NCBI GenBank assembly: GCA_977006965.1
Contig: OZ345356.1
Coordinates: forward strand, 1,054,001 to 1,118,000
From: Phymatolithon calcareum
Lineage: Eukaryota > Rhodophyta > Florideophyceae > Hapalidiales
Direction of reading: 5' to 3'
DNA length: 64,000 nt
Shown: positions 1 to 11,370 of the stretch, one piece after another
How the letters are laid out: each line of letters opens with the position of its first letter
Position numbering within the stretch: the first letter of the stretch is position 1
Made by a program: the position numbers and the translations under genes
The notes under the pieces: generated by a model
What the model was told of the DNA's origin: nothing
Databases searched by the model: none
The model's input: the letters and a program-made list of their open reading frames with translations, nothing else

Positions 1-497
1 ATGCCAGTCAGATGATCAATTCGTGCTACGTATCTGTCGATGGTACCGACTTCAAGATTCGTGAACCAATGCCGTTTAATCCTAAGTGGTTCAGTCTCAA
101 GTTTAAAGGACCTGGCGTGTGCTATGAACTTTCAATATCGCTTGATGGCTTCATTGTATGGGCACATGGCCCCTTCGCCTGCGGGCGCTGGCCGGACGTG
201 GAAATTCTTCGGAAAGAGTTGAAACATCTATTCCTACCCGGCGAGCGCGTTATTGCAGATAGGGGCTACAGGGGCGAGAGATGTCTAACTCCTGCCACCC
301 TCCCTGAGAAACAGAAGAAGCTTTATTCTGTTATTCGCGCAAATAGCGAGACTGCCAATAAGCGGTTCAAGCATTACGGCCTGCTCCGCGAACGCTTCCG
401 ACACAATCGCGCCCTGTACGGTGTCTGTTTCCACGCTGCTTTGAATGTCACACAGTTCATGAATAGTTTCGAGCCTATATTCGATGTCGACGTGTAG
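1..497 (+). CDS. DDE transposase (Harbinger/IS5-like), C-terminal part
   Basis: This is the catalytic domain of a cut-and-paste DNA transposase of the DDE_4 / Harbinger type. The frame is open to the window edge and the first ATG is at 12, so the N-terminal part probably lies outside. Numbering from that ATG, the acidic residues expected of the family are visible: D10 in VDGTDF, D83 in IADRGYRG and E113 in ANSETANKRF. The spacing and surrounding words (PFNPKWFSLKFKGPG, FKHYGLLRERF, AALNVTQF) are typical of these enzymes. The stop is at 495-497. No terminal inverted repeat is visible downstream, so I cannot say whether the element is complete. The catalytic triad is intact in what is seen. The family call is firm; activity is unknown. 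Confidence 0.85.
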   Translation, partial: ASQMINSCYVSVDGTDFKIREPMPFNPKWFSLKFKGPGVCYELSISLDGFIVWAHGPFACGRWPDVEILRKELKHLFLPGERVIADRGYRGERCLTPATLPEKQKKLYSVIRANSETANKRFKHYGLLRERFRHNRALYGVCFHAALNVTQFMNSFEPIFDVDV

Positions 498-720
498 ATC
501 GAAAATGCTCTCTCAAGCAGTTTGCTAGCTTAGAAGTACAGTACAGCGATTAGCCTTCTTCAGTTCCCAATCCCGTAGTGTTCGCGCGTATGAGAAACGC
601 TGATGCGAAGAGAAGATTATGAACTTGTATTCGTGTTTCAGGAACGTTTATTTGGACTGAATTTCTACTTCCTTCAAATAAATGAAATTGTGCCAAAAAT
701 GCCGATTACCTTAACCCCCT

Positions 721-1020
721 ATGCATATCGACGCGACCGCGTTTCCGCGACACCCACAACGCATGTTGCGTTCTGCACCGCACATATTGGCGCGACAACG
801 TTTCCGCGACGCCCTCAACGCGCATGTGCGTATCGCACAGCGCAGAATGGCGGGGTCGCGTAATTGCGACTCCTTCTACGAGTGTGTGCGTATTGCATTT
901 CGAACATTTGCGCGGCCGCCTATATACGACGCATACTGCGCGCGTGTGCATTTGGCACCGTGCAAATCTGCTCTTCCGCCTATTCGCGATGCCTACAAAC
1001 TGCATGTGTGCATCACTTCG
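721..1020. repeat. 60-bp tandem repeat, about 5 degenerate copies
   Basis: Five consecutive 60-base units stay in register. Each ends in a GC-rich word of the type gcatgtgcgtatcgcac, with cgcgac or ccgc words before it. The units are diverged, and frames stay open through the array only because the unit length is a multiple of three. The reverse complement of this unit forms the array at 7299-7478. Confidence 0.8.
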
Positions 1021-1058
1021 GCCCGGCAGCTTATTTGCGTCCTCAGGACTAGAACGCC

Positions 1059-1252
1059 ATTTCACGTGCGGTTTCTTGTATTGTTTTTTGTGTATTGAAG
1101 TTGCTTATGCAGGACTCCGAAACATCGTATATATGTTTTCACTTACTGTGGCAGTATTTCACGTGCGGGTTCTTATATTGTTTTTTTGTAGATTGAAGTT
1201 GCATATGCAGGACTCCGAAACATCTGATATATGTTTTCACTTACTCTGGCAG
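1059..1252. repeat. 97-bp tandem duplication
   Basis: Two direct copies start at 1059 and 1156, each beginning atttcacgtgcggg/t and ending ttactctggcag or ttactgtggcag. They share the internal word gcaggactccgaaacatc and differ at a few positions. The pair lies directly after the 60-bp array and may be part of the same element end. Confidence 0.8.
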
Positions 1253-3255
1253 TGAATAGGCTAATTCTTCTGCTGTGTGCTCGATTCATAAGGAGCATTG
1301 AACCCTCTTCTGTGGACACACTTGAGAAAGCTTTTGAAATGTCGGCGGCAATTTTGAATCCAATTTTTCAAGAGCATCTGCCCGTTCCCTTCCCACGCCG
1401 GGAATTTGGCTCAGTTTCAATTTGAAAAGCTGTCCAATAGTGATTGTTGAGTTTAATAGAGCCATGCGAGACCTCCAGTAGTTGAAAGTGGCCTTTTAAA
1501 TCCGCTTATCATGCGCTTTCGCTGCAATTTCGATTATTCGATGCATGCTGCCATAGAATGCAATAGTGTCTTCTGTGTTCCACGTATGCTTGAGAAAGAT
1601 CCGTGAGAGACACTGAGCTCGGCAAGTGTCTTCTAGAGTCTGGCTCGAGCTCTTTCCGAAACAAATTCATTCTCTAGCTCACCCTCGATTACGATGACTC
1701 TCTTCAAGAGAAAAGAGTTCAGAATGCTATACGCTGGCCGAAAAATAGGCCCATTGTGAAGAGAAGCTGTTAAATCCTCACTGTTTTCCGTTCGGCGATA
1801 TAGTCGAGCATTGTCTCCGTTCTCGAGGACACGCAGCGCTTTAAAAGCACAGCAGCTCCGACGGGAAGTGCACTCTCAACGGTTGGAGGACCGGACCTTC
1901 GAATCTTCCTTGAAAATGCTTCATTATTGCCAGCAGCACCAACTCCAAGTTTCTGCCTTGTGTAAAGAACAAGAATGATATGGTACGGATCATTGGACTC
2001 AAATGGTACTTCTTCCGTGGACCTAGAATGTAAAGTGGCTAATTCTGTGTCCCCGATAAGGTCGATCGTCTCACAGACATCACTGTTTTCAAAGATCATA
2101 GCTTTATCTCTTTCGCTGAACGGTCGTCCTGATTGTAGAGATACGTTTTCTAGCCGTCATTCTGCCATTCGTCTTCAACAGACGGCGATGAGTTTTAATG
2201 GGAAGCTGAGGGCTCACTTGAATAGCGCATAGAAGGAAGCTCCTTTGTTTTTACGGTCGCCCTATCCGTGTCGAAAGTTTGAACAATTACGGACTTCGAA
2301 ATTTCGATCGTCATGCGAATATCAACCCCTTTGGGACTAGTGTCCGGCCTACACAGCTCCATCCGTTGTACGAAAATTGCGAGCTTCCCGTTCTCCGCTT
2401 AGCATGTATGGGCTCATATACAAGAGGGCTTGCTCGGTCGACAAGTTCTGCCTTCTCCATATATGCACAACCATCCGCTTCCGCCTCCAGCAAAGCGAAC
2501 ATTACCGCATAAGCGTCTAATAGGAAGCGCGGAATATACTTCTGTTTATTGCGAGAATCTGTTCCCGGCTGCTTTACGGAGGGTACCGATTGCCGGGACC
2601 GTTCATGTTTTGTAAACAGCTTCGTTGAATGCAGCTTAGTCTAAAAGGAGGAAGCATTTGATGCTAAAAAGGCACCTATGCTTATGGAAATGTGCGGCAC
2701 AACGAACTTCAGCCTATCCGCGTCCTCTCGTGACCTGATTGGGATAGGACTGGCAGAAATAGTTTTGTTTGCTCGCTGCAAAGTGAGCTTAAATTTTCGT
2801 TGTGGATTGGTCTTCATTTCCGAGAGGAATTCGACAATCGCGAAGCTAGGGCCTGGATTTTCGCGCGACCGTGATCTTTTGTGCCCAAGATCCAATGTAC
2901 CGTCTTCTTCCATTGTACGACAAAGCACCAAATATTCACAGCCCGCGGTACTATAAGCACACCTGTGTTCTGCAGAAGGTGATTAACAATCGGGGAAGAA
3001 AAACCTCTCTGCAGCCCTGTGCAGATTTGGTTATATATTTTCAAGCTCAAGCATTCTCGTGCAATTCCAATTGAGTGGTACAAAAGTTCACAGCCAAGAC
3101 CCCTTCCATGAATATCTTTCCGATTTTCGCGCAAATCAAGCTAAGGGATTTATATAGACTTTATAAGTGCATTTCCGCGTGTTACTATTCGTCAAGAGTC
3201 AAAGCTTTAAGACAAGTTTCAATTCGTACTTCTCGCTTTCAGGCAAATCTCCGGG
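1253..3255. other. No gene recognised
   Basis: About 2 kb with only short, overlapping frames on both strands and no domain I recognise. It is best read as decayed repeat sequence between the minisatellite and the retroposon insertion that follows. Confidence 0.5.
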
Positions 3256-3551
3256 AATCAAGCAGAAAGAGAAAGATACCGTACGATATAGTCGGAGCAA
3301 TTCCAGTGATTTTAAGGCTTCCGAAAGTACGTCATCGTCGATTGGCGGTGAAGTGGGCGTTTGGGAGATTTCCCCCACTGAGCACGACACTACTAGAAGA
3401 CAAATTTGGCGAAATCATATCAAGGCTATTGCACACGGTTGAAACGTCTTTGGCGAGATACCAGCTGACCGGAGAAGAGACCAAGAAGACCGAAGAAGCA
3501 CTGGAACAGCTACTCTTCTTTACCAGTGCCTTTTACGAGGACATGGAATAG
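3256..3551 (+). pseudogene. Retroposon small ORF, family C, truncated
   Basis: The frame encodes a protein ending in FYEDME. It shares the motif KWAFGRFPPLST with KWAFGMFPPMST at 11371-11745 and KWSFGMFPPMST at 19996-20199. Its C-terminal end (EALEQLLFF) matches ALDEILAM and ALDELLLF of the other families. The frame reads open further upstream (from about 3075), but that stretch precedes the presumed insertion point and is probably host sequence fused by chance. I do not recognise the family from known domains; conservation between copies at the protein level is the evidence that it was coding. Confidence 0.6.
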
Positions 3552-3790
3552 AAAAACAAAGGATAAGAATTGCGAGCTCGAATCGCCGCTGAGCGCATAG
3601 AGGACTCTAAGCTTTTCCCACATCTGTTCGATGTGGGTTTTTGCAGCTAGGGCCACGATATACAAGATTGCGGAAGAAGCATATATGAATGTTATACTAT
3701 GCTACAAGGCTGTAGCAACTGAAACGCATCTCCCTTACAGTCTAAAGAGTGTTACTGAGAGCGTTTAATAAATACTACTAAAAAAAAAAA
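3256..3790 (+). mobile_element. 5'-truncated retroposon, family C
   Basis: A candidate target duplication (aaatctccggg) occurs at 3245-3255 and again at 3788-3798 after an A-rich tail. The inserted piece ends with gcgtttaataaa followed by an A-run, and carries the C-terminal part of a small ORF (3256-3551). The last 100 bases match 60245-60345: both share tgaaacgcatctccctt and then gcgtttaataaa. TSD, polyadenylation-like signal and 5' truncation together indicate non-LTR retrotransposition. No reverse transcriptase remains in this copy. Confidence 0.7.
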
Positions 3791-5226
3791 TCTCCGGGTA
3801 TTAATTAATTTTGGCACTGCATTATTTTTCTTCCAGCTACAGATACTAATTGTCTTCTTGTTATAATATAACTACAGCATCTTCGAAGTATATCTTTTTC
3901 CCCAGTTCAACAACTTCAGTGTCCGTGAAAAGCCTCAAATTCTTCATATACCGTTGAGCAACTCTGTCCCTCTCTGTCATCGTTACAAGATCCACTTGAT
4001 CTTCGTTGTGTCCCGATCGAATAGATTATGCAAAGGAAACTCCAATTTCGTATGCATCCTGCACAGCTATTAGAATAGCGATTGCAACGCGCCTTGTTTT
4101 GCTGTAAAAGAATTTGTTGCTCTTTCCCTCTGCGTCTTTTTCGGTACGCATGTCGACATTAAATTAGGCAAGGGGAATAACAAGGCTTCTGTCCTCGTCC
4201 ACAACAACCCATTGCATTAGAAGCCTTCGAAGCCCTCGCGTCGCTAATGGAATAGAAGGAGCGACTCTTCTAGTCCTGTCCAGCTTGAAAATTTTTTATT
4301 CCTGAATCTTCCGCTGTGCTTATCGGCCTTCTTCAATACTCTATCCCTTGATTTGTGTGGTCCGCGAAACGTAGACTATATTGCATCTCGTTTCCTTGGA
4401 GTTCCTCCGCACTTGCACCCGCAGTGCTTGCAGCCACCGGTATTATTCACGGCCGATGCGTGAGGAGAGAAGACAGAGTAATGTTGTTTTTGATTACTTT
4501 AACTGTTTTGGCCATTTTCGCACAGCAATGATTTGAAGTCACAAGACTGCAGGGAACAATTATTCCCCTTCCTATAATCCCGGTGGGGTGTAGATAATAG
4601 TGGCGGGCGCCCCTCGTATCGGTCCAGTCGATGCTTACGGAGCTCAACATCCCTTTTCGACCACACTTGGTGCAGCACGCCGAGGTCTTGTGCCAGAACG
4701 CTTGATCTACGGCCTCCGCGAGCATCCAATTGAGAAAATCGAGGTTCGCTGCAAAATGCTCTTAGAATGCGATTAACCTCATTGGCGTACCCGAGAGAGT
4801 AGCCTTGTTGATTGCGATCTGTTGCAAGAAGTGAATCCGAGTTTCCCGACAAAATGGACACGGTCGGAGATTCCAATTTAGCAGTTGAACGTGGTAGACG
4901 TGATATTTTGTACCCCGGAAGTAAACTCAATTGTGTGGAAACTAATACTGAGCATCAGCCTTTGTTCCTTTCCAATGAGAAACTCTCATTCGAAGTTTGT
5001 TTTTTACTTATCATATATCTTTATTTTCTGTTACTTAGTTCCCCAGGTGCGCATTTGTGGTCGCAACCGATCTCAACGGCAGACAAGGACAGAAATGGGT
5101 TCATGAAACCAATGACTGCAAGCAATATCACCTGAAATTTTCCCAAGAGAACTTGAGAAAGCTGTTCGCATGACCAAAGATTGACTCAAAGCTAAGTATT
5201 GGCAATAGATCGCTGTTGGTGCAAAA
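3791..5226. other. No gene recognised
   Basis: Only short overlapping frames on both strands, none with a recognisable motif. It contains AT-rich stretches and no obvious repeat array. Confidence 0.5.
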
Positions 5227-6676
5227 TTGAAAGAATCAAAAGATGACCTCCCTGCCATTTGGACGTGCGATGCACGCATGCAAGACGTTCCTGAGGACGA
5301 AAATTGTAGATTTCATGCGATGCACCTGGCAGATGCCATTTATGGTGGAAAAACTGCGCTTGGTAAGGCAATGCCAAGCACAGTTGAGGAAGTACGAGAA
5401 CTCTTCGTCGAATTTCTCCGGCATAAACGAGACGACATAGAGCATGAGTTTTTTGCTTTCCTATGGGTCCGAGTGGGTAGCAATGCACATTTGGAAAGAT
5501 GTTTCAAGGACAACTTCGCTTTTAGTGCCTGACTCGGTCACTTTCAGACATATTTCCGAATGATTGCCTGCAACGGGCTTATCAGGGCATTGGGTGGGGA
5601 GCTGTTTAGGTCCTATGGAGCTGCACATGCTGGGAAGAGCTCTCGATGTAACTGTAGATTGCGTATCAGCCTGCGAATTGCGATAGAAAGAGGTGGTCTT
5701 GCGGCAGATTCAAGGCCCAAATTAACAATTGTGGTCCGCAAAAGTTGAGTGCCGCACCAAAGGGAGCTGTAGTCATTCGCTTCGTTGGAAATTACGATTG
5801 TGGTCACTACCAAGTTATTCGTTGCGGTCAACTTGACAGAGCATCAGATCATATTTTCTCGGAGCGAAAGGTTTCCAGGCCCATTGGAAATCAGAAGAAG
5901 TGAAAAGCGCGAAAACATAGGACCACAGTTTAAGGCAGCGCGAATTGGAGGAAAGAAGAAAATCAGCCTACATTACATGAACCAAGAGAGGATGCATGCG
6001 CACGTGGCAGCAATTTACGGAATGCATGGCGTTCAGCTCACGACCAAAAAACTATACGGAAAAGACTATGCCCTGGTTGATGCTGCCTTTCCCGAGCTAA
6101 TCGCTAATGGCTGTGACACTTTGATTCTGGAAATGAATGGTGCTCAAGTGGTTTATAATCTCACGGAACTTCTTCTATGCAGATGCGGCCCAGAAGAGCT
6201 GGCATGCGAAGGAAAGAGGGCGAAATCTACTCGAAACGTTCTTTTGCGGGCCGTTAGAACATGGTGCAAAGACAAAGGCATGTTGTTCAGTAACAATCAT
6301 ACTTGAGTTTTCAGGGGCCGCAGTTTCGAGTCTGCCATGGAAATCTCAGCAACTATTGGAATTCAAAGCATCCCTCTAGAAAGCTCAGGCTAAGGACAGA
6401 TCTAATCCTGTCAAAATGGCTGATCAACTAACCCACGGCGATTTTGCTTCTGCGGTATGGACTTTTGTGGCAGCCCAGCTTGGAAATTCTTTGGATATTT
6501 CTTGCAGTCCCTGTCAAAATCCTTCCGTGAATTGGTACATGCTTCAAGTAAAACTGATGGTCATTGCATGCTTTAGATGGAGCTGCAGAGGTGCAGAAAC
6601 AGTCAATCTTCGAATCAATGACTTAGTCTTCCTGCGTGAAACATTTGACACGACTATAGCAGCGACATCGTACTGA
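5227..6676 (+). pseudogene. Broken ORF cluster, possibly a decayed recombinase-type element
   Basis: Three plus-strand frames follow one another: 5227-5532 (101 residues, charged, contains REL-FVEFLRHKRDD), 5785-6306 (173 residues, contains NLTELLLCRCG) and 6416-6676 (86 residues, starts ATG). They look like pieces of one or more proteins broken by stops. The last piece contains FRWSCRGAETVNLRINDLVF, which resembles the first conserved box of tyrosine recombinases (R, then E-hydrophobic-x-L, then D-hydrophobic). The downstream H-x-x-R and Y boxes are not found in frame. The cluster lies between the two inverted 60-bp arrays, so it may be the decayed interior of one element. Function is not assigned. 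Confidence 0.25.
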
Positions 6677-7298
6677 GTCATGCAGAAAGACGGGGATGCA
6701 GTTGTGAGCTGGATTCTCTTCCCATCATGAAATGACATTCTGATAATCAGTCCAGCATTTGCGCTTATTTTACAACTATTCTAGTTCACGGACACGGCAC
6801 ATGCGGGAGAGAAAATAGTGACAATCCTGTATTTCCCTCAATTCAAAGAAATCAAGTCCAAGATGATGTATCTATGTCATCGAACAATTACAGTATGGGA
6901 GTTAACGATCTCTTTTCAATGCTTAGTGTTTCCGATGCATCAATAGAGTATTCAGCGCGTCGAGGTGTCGCCGGTTTCCGATACTTTGTCCTGAGGGAGA
7001 CACTATATTTCATTCGTCTTATTTTAAGACACGAATCGCTCGCGGAGACTTTGACGTACATATGATTTTAAGACAAGAAAACTTGTACATTAGCCAAGGT
7101 TACAGCAGCTGTGCAGCATGGCGCATAAGGTAGAATGCGGGGTTGAGACAGAGAGCACAGGTCGGAATCGATTATGCACAGCCATCAGATATGCATCTGC
7201 AATACGCGACCAGGACAGCCTCATCGTGCGACGGACACTCTCTCAGAATGATTATTGAACGTACTCGATCCTCTAGCTGCCACGCCGATGTGAGAGAT

Positions 7299-7478
7299 GC
7301 GATACGCACACGCTCGTGTTGGGCGTCGCGGATACGCGGCCGCGAAAGATTGAGCCGTGCGATACGCACATGCACGTGGTGGGCGTCGCGATTACGGGGC
7401 CGCGCCGATGTGCGCGATGCGATACGCACACGCGCTTCGTGGGTGTGGTGTGCGTCACGAATACGACCTCTTTTAAAA
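7299..7478. repeat. 60-bp tandem repeat, 3 copies, inverted relative to 721-1020
   Basis: Units begin at 7299, 7359 and 7419 with gcgatacgcacac or gcgatacgcacat, exactly 60 bases apart. The reverse complement (gtgtgcgtatcgc) is the core word of the array at 721-1020. A weaker, less regular unit may precede 7299. Confidence 0.8.
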
Positions 7479-9270
7479 TATTTTCCCAGTCTTGTACTAA
7501 ATGTGCACTGGGTGTCTTATGTTTCTGGATTTTTTTCTGCACGCTCTGTCATTCGCAATGCAAGCGTGACATTGGTAACGTGTCTCCAGTGTACAGCGTT
7601 TTTCTCTGCATGCAATTTCACTTGTAAGCGTGACATTGCGAGCATTTTCAAAATTCTATAGTATTCAGTGCCTTACCAATGTTAGATTTTCGTGCATTTT
7701 AACATCTATACCTGTCAATGCACTGGAATGGACGCATCGGCAACTCGACCATTCGCGTGAGCTTTACCGTCTCACGTGCTGATGCGAAAGATTGCGTCTT
7801 ATCGTCTTGTTTGTTTGTATTCTTTTTATGTTTTCCACTTTGTTGTTTTATTGTTCTATGTTTTCGTGTGTGTCCAACCTTTGGACACATTTGCATGTTA
7901 CGTTGTCAGTACAGTCGGTAATCATTAGGATTACTAGTACATCGGGAGTAGTATAACAGTATTCTCTAATGCCACCGGCAGTAAAAGAGGTAACAAATTG
8001 GACCAACCCAGAAGTACCCGAGTGTTAGCACGAACTCCGCTGAGGCCTACCTTGCGATAAGGTAGCGAACACCTTGTTCGTGTATCATCCTTCGACGAGC
8101 TGAGAAGCTCTTGCTCGAAGACTTCTATCAGTTCAATTCCCAAGATCACTTTCTATTTACGATTCTGTTTTGAACGAGATATACCATCATTGTTACAATA
8201 GTTCACTTGTTGATATTATTGACACGATTTCAGGGTTGTTGCGATTTGTGTAAGGAATCTAGAGGAATTGGGTTACCTTTTAATTGAATATTTGTTCCCA
8301 ATGTTTTGTCAGTTCCTGGAGATGAAAACTTGGATGAGAAAATTAAAAAACATTACTTTGTTTCAGGCACCAAATTCCTCATCAGAGAGTGCTATGTATG
8401 CAATATTGAAATGTGTTTCATACCTGGCCTTGTTTCGGCGCGGGTTACGCACCCCGTGGCAGGACTCCACCTGGAATCACAGAGTTGCAATCGTCGGAGA
8501 TTCGGCAGGGACAACGAGTGTTCCTGGTCCTTCGTTTGTTCAGAGCGTACGATGCTTGATTGAAGTTTTCAGTTTGCAAAAAGGTGTTTTTTTTCGCTTT
8601 GGCGCTATGGAACTTCCTTAATCGCAAACATTGCCATTACCTGCGCAACACAGCAATCTCTACACGTTCCTCCACTGGGTCAGCTTAGTATTCTTTTAAA
8701 AAACGTTAACACCTGAATTAGCGCCCATTTCAAAGCTCTATTGACACGCATTGACATATGTTCCTCCTAAATGCAAAGTAAGCCGAACAAACATGATTTG
8801 ATCTTCACGATTGTACGCTGCCGCTTCACTTTCATTTAAAAATGTCCGCCGATAGTCGTTACATTTGAAAGTGGGCTCACTAAGTACACGCTATTGAAAG
8901 TTTCAAGCACCATTTGTAGACACGCAATCTTGCAGTGGTGTAATGAAAGACGTTATCACCGTCGACCTAGGAGTTCTACAACGTCTCCTTGCGATCTATC
9001 CACCGACACCATCAACACAGCATGGTGAACGACTCTTCCAAGAGGAACCAGCAGATTTATAGGAGACACTGACCAACACTCAATGTACTATTAATCTAGT
9101 GTCGGTTGATGCCCCCGTTTTGCAGCGTTTGCAATGCTCGCCCCTGTCCTACTGAGTATGCACTCCACGTCACGCCTCTCACAAAGCGATAACAATCAGC
9201 AATCGAATCTGCAGAAGGTTTATTCTTCAAGTATGTTTTTGGGACATATGCCCAGCACCGCCATGGAAGA
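7479..9270. other. No gene recognised
   Basis: Short, overlapping frames only (for example around 8268-8621), with no recognisable domain. A short hairpin with 7-bp arms lies at 8047-8065. I see no confident feature. Confidence 0.5.
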
Positions 9271-9627
9271 ATGCGAGTTCTGTGCCGACTAGAACCACCT
9301 GCCATGAGGAGAAGACACCAAGCAGAAAGGTTCTCTGCGAGTCTAGTGAAACAGAAGAAGCGCCTCGACGAAGCAGATGAGTATTCTGGGAGAGATGAAG
9401 ATATTAAGGAGGCAACCAAGGACATAGAGTGCCTCAAGAAATATGAAGATCTGCAGCAAGCTCTCGACAAAGCCAGGGAGGGCTCAGTCTCAAAGAAAGG
9501 GCGACGAAAAGAAAGCATTGAGTTATGGTCAGAGGAAGAAGAGGGAAGATCGCTCGAGATACCAACTGATTCGGATAATCTACCGATGGTTCTCCGCGTA
9601 AGAGAAAGGTCTACACGGTTGCGATGA
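9271..9627 (+). CDS. Charged, coiled-coil-like hypothetical protein
   Basis: An ATG-started frame of 118 residues, rich in Lys, Glu, Asp and Arg, with helical heptad-like character around DIKEATKDIECLKKYEDL and an acidic patch (SEEEEG) near residue 87. The composition looks coding and the antisense frame is an unlikely serine/arginine-rich shadow. Its stop overlaps an ATG (cgatga), and the sequence then runs into a remnant related to the gene family at 60869-62586. It may be the 5' part of a decayed gene or retroposon. No known family is recognised. Confidence 0.35.
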   Translation: MRVLCRLEPPAMRRRHQAERFSASLVKQKKRLDEADEYSGRDEDIKEATKDIECLKKYEDLQQALDKAREGSVSKKGRRKESIELWSEEEEGRSLEIPTDSDNLPMVLRVRERSTRLR

Positions 9628-9637
9628 CTACGGCTGA

Positions 9638-9841
9638 TATTCAATAGAGCACCTCTTTGGAAAATCAGTACTTGGTGCATACTTTGGTGTCACAGCCGTG
9701 ATTGAGCTGGCCGCGCTCCAACGCATTCTATCTTCATCCAAGATTAGTCCTGAAATTGAATATGAATGTAAGCGACTCACTGGAGCACTTGTTGGGAGAG
9801 AAATACGAATCAAGGATATACTGAACAGTCAAACTACGTGA
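9638..9841 (+). pseudogene. C-terminal remnant related to the 62171-62586 gene family
   Basis: This open frame of 67 residues ends YECKRLTGALVGREIRI followed by a short tail. The copy at 62171-62586 ends DECKRFTRALISREIRI. The match also shows at base level around agagaaatacgaat. There is no start codon, and a stop lies directly upstream, so this is a fragment. What it did is unknown. Confidence 0.5.
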
Positions 9842-10851
9842 GCTTAGAAAATCGTGCGAAAGCGGCCCTGTTACTCTTCAAGAGAGGCCTTGGGAGCTTT
9901 TAAAATAAATCAACACATATCCCCCCTGTCCTACTTAAGCGGCGATCCTGATCGCATCCTAGACTGAGGACCGCATCACAGAGACATCAGCCCCTTTCAA
10001 GATAAACCCCAACCCTTATCTTTTCACTCCCAGTGATTACACATTGTGAGGTTTCGTGTACTTTAATCCATAGTCTACAATGTCACAACTCTCCATAGGC
10101 TCCCCTGCTCACGTGGCGACTCGCCGTCACCGTCAACTCTGCAGCGCCACACATGCAACGTCCGCCTCACAACACTCTTTTTCGGCTAACGTTCTGTTTC
10201 TATTTTGTGCCTAGTACCACATCGCCGTGTTGAAGCCCCCAAAAAGCAGAGCTGGGCGTTCCTGATTGGCTTTCCGCGCGGGTCACAGCAGCATCTCTAT
10301 TAGTGATTTTCGAAGTTGCTACACCCTTTTACTTCCAAGATAGCAATTGGGCCGTTTTGTAGTACACACTCCACTGGTGGGCGACGATTAATCGCCTACG
10401 ACAACATATCAGACTTTCACATGGATCTAACAGAAAAACAAATGCTTTGTAGCTTGTGACAAGTACTTAGCAGTCAGAGAGCCGCCACTACTCTTTCAAT
10501 TCAACATGCCATCAGCCACGATATCTATAAACGCACAAAAAGTCACTCGTACACAAAGCACGACAGTAGTGTAGCAAATTGCAAGCTCCACGTTGCAGCC
10601 TTTGACGAGTGAGACCCATAGCAACGGACTCTTCGACGAAGGCTCACCAGCTTTCACGTTGCGATAGCATCAAACGTATAAACTCAATGATAGACATAAC
10701 AAGAGATCTTGATCTCAACACTTTCGTGACTGTCCTCACATTCGTGGTCGTTCTCAGGGCGACTGTGCCTCTCTGGCTACGCAATACCAAACTTTATCTG
10801 GAACCACTCAACGTCCGTGAGGGCCAAATATTTGACGCGAACGGAAGCTCG
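9842..10851. other. No gene recognised
   Basis: AT-moderate sequence with no convincing frame. A 108-residue frame at 10609-10935 runs into the solo LTR and has no recognisable motif. Confidence 0.5.
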
Positions 10852-11105
10852 TGTTGGAAGTATGTCAGCTTGGAGCACTATCCGCGACATACTTCCTTGT
10901 CTAGGTTTGCTCTCGGTACACGTATATACGTGTGAAGTGGAATAGCAAGTTATCTCAGAATATTCAATCAAGATGATTGTCACTTACACATATGATAAGG
11001 ATATTCCAAGCCGAATCTATGCCTATATAGCCGGGATCCAAGGTCGGTCAAGTCAATAAACCAAAGAACCCATCTTCTCAACAAACCTTCCCATAACCTC
11101 CAACA
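10852..11105 (+). mobile_element. Solo LTR
   Basis: The 254-base sequence starts TGTTGGA and ends TCCAACA, the short perfect inverted repeat typical of Copia-type LTRs. It has a TATA-like box (cctatatagcc) near 11018 and an AATAAA near 11055 in the expected order. The word agctc lies at 10846-10850 and 11108-11112, so a 5-bp target duplication is present within one or two bases of the predicted ends. No internal coding region adjoins it, so it is a solo LTR left after recombination. Confidence 0.65.
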
Positions 11106-11370
11106 ACAGCTCAGTGGTCGCAGATGTGTTGCTAGAAAAAAATGAGATCAGATCTGATTACATTTCCTTGTGCCTTTTACTTTGCTTTCCTTTCCAGGAC
11201 AGTACTTGAATTGTACCGCCTCACATCCGCGCAATAGTGTTGCCAATCGCTCACATTCTTACGTCCTAGAGAGACTCAACGACACTTGTGTTTTCTACAG
11301 CAGAAATGTACCGCTCTCTTCAGAGATCATTGCCCTGACTGTTTATACTCCAAACATGTAATGCAGAATC

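Noticed and set aside
721-1098. Open frames with 20-residue repeats over the first 60-bp array
   Set aside because: The unit length is a multiple of three and GC-rich, so all frames tend to stay open; repeats are shared by several frames and there is no start or domain.
7143-7661. 172-codon plus-strand frame with Arg-rich repeats
   Set aside because: Same reason: it reads through the second 60-bp array and is not conserved as protein.
9096-9680. 194-codon minus-strand frame
   Set aside because: It is antisense to a more credible charged plus-strand ORF (9271-9627), and its Ser/Arg-rich content is what the complement of Lys/Glu codons gives.
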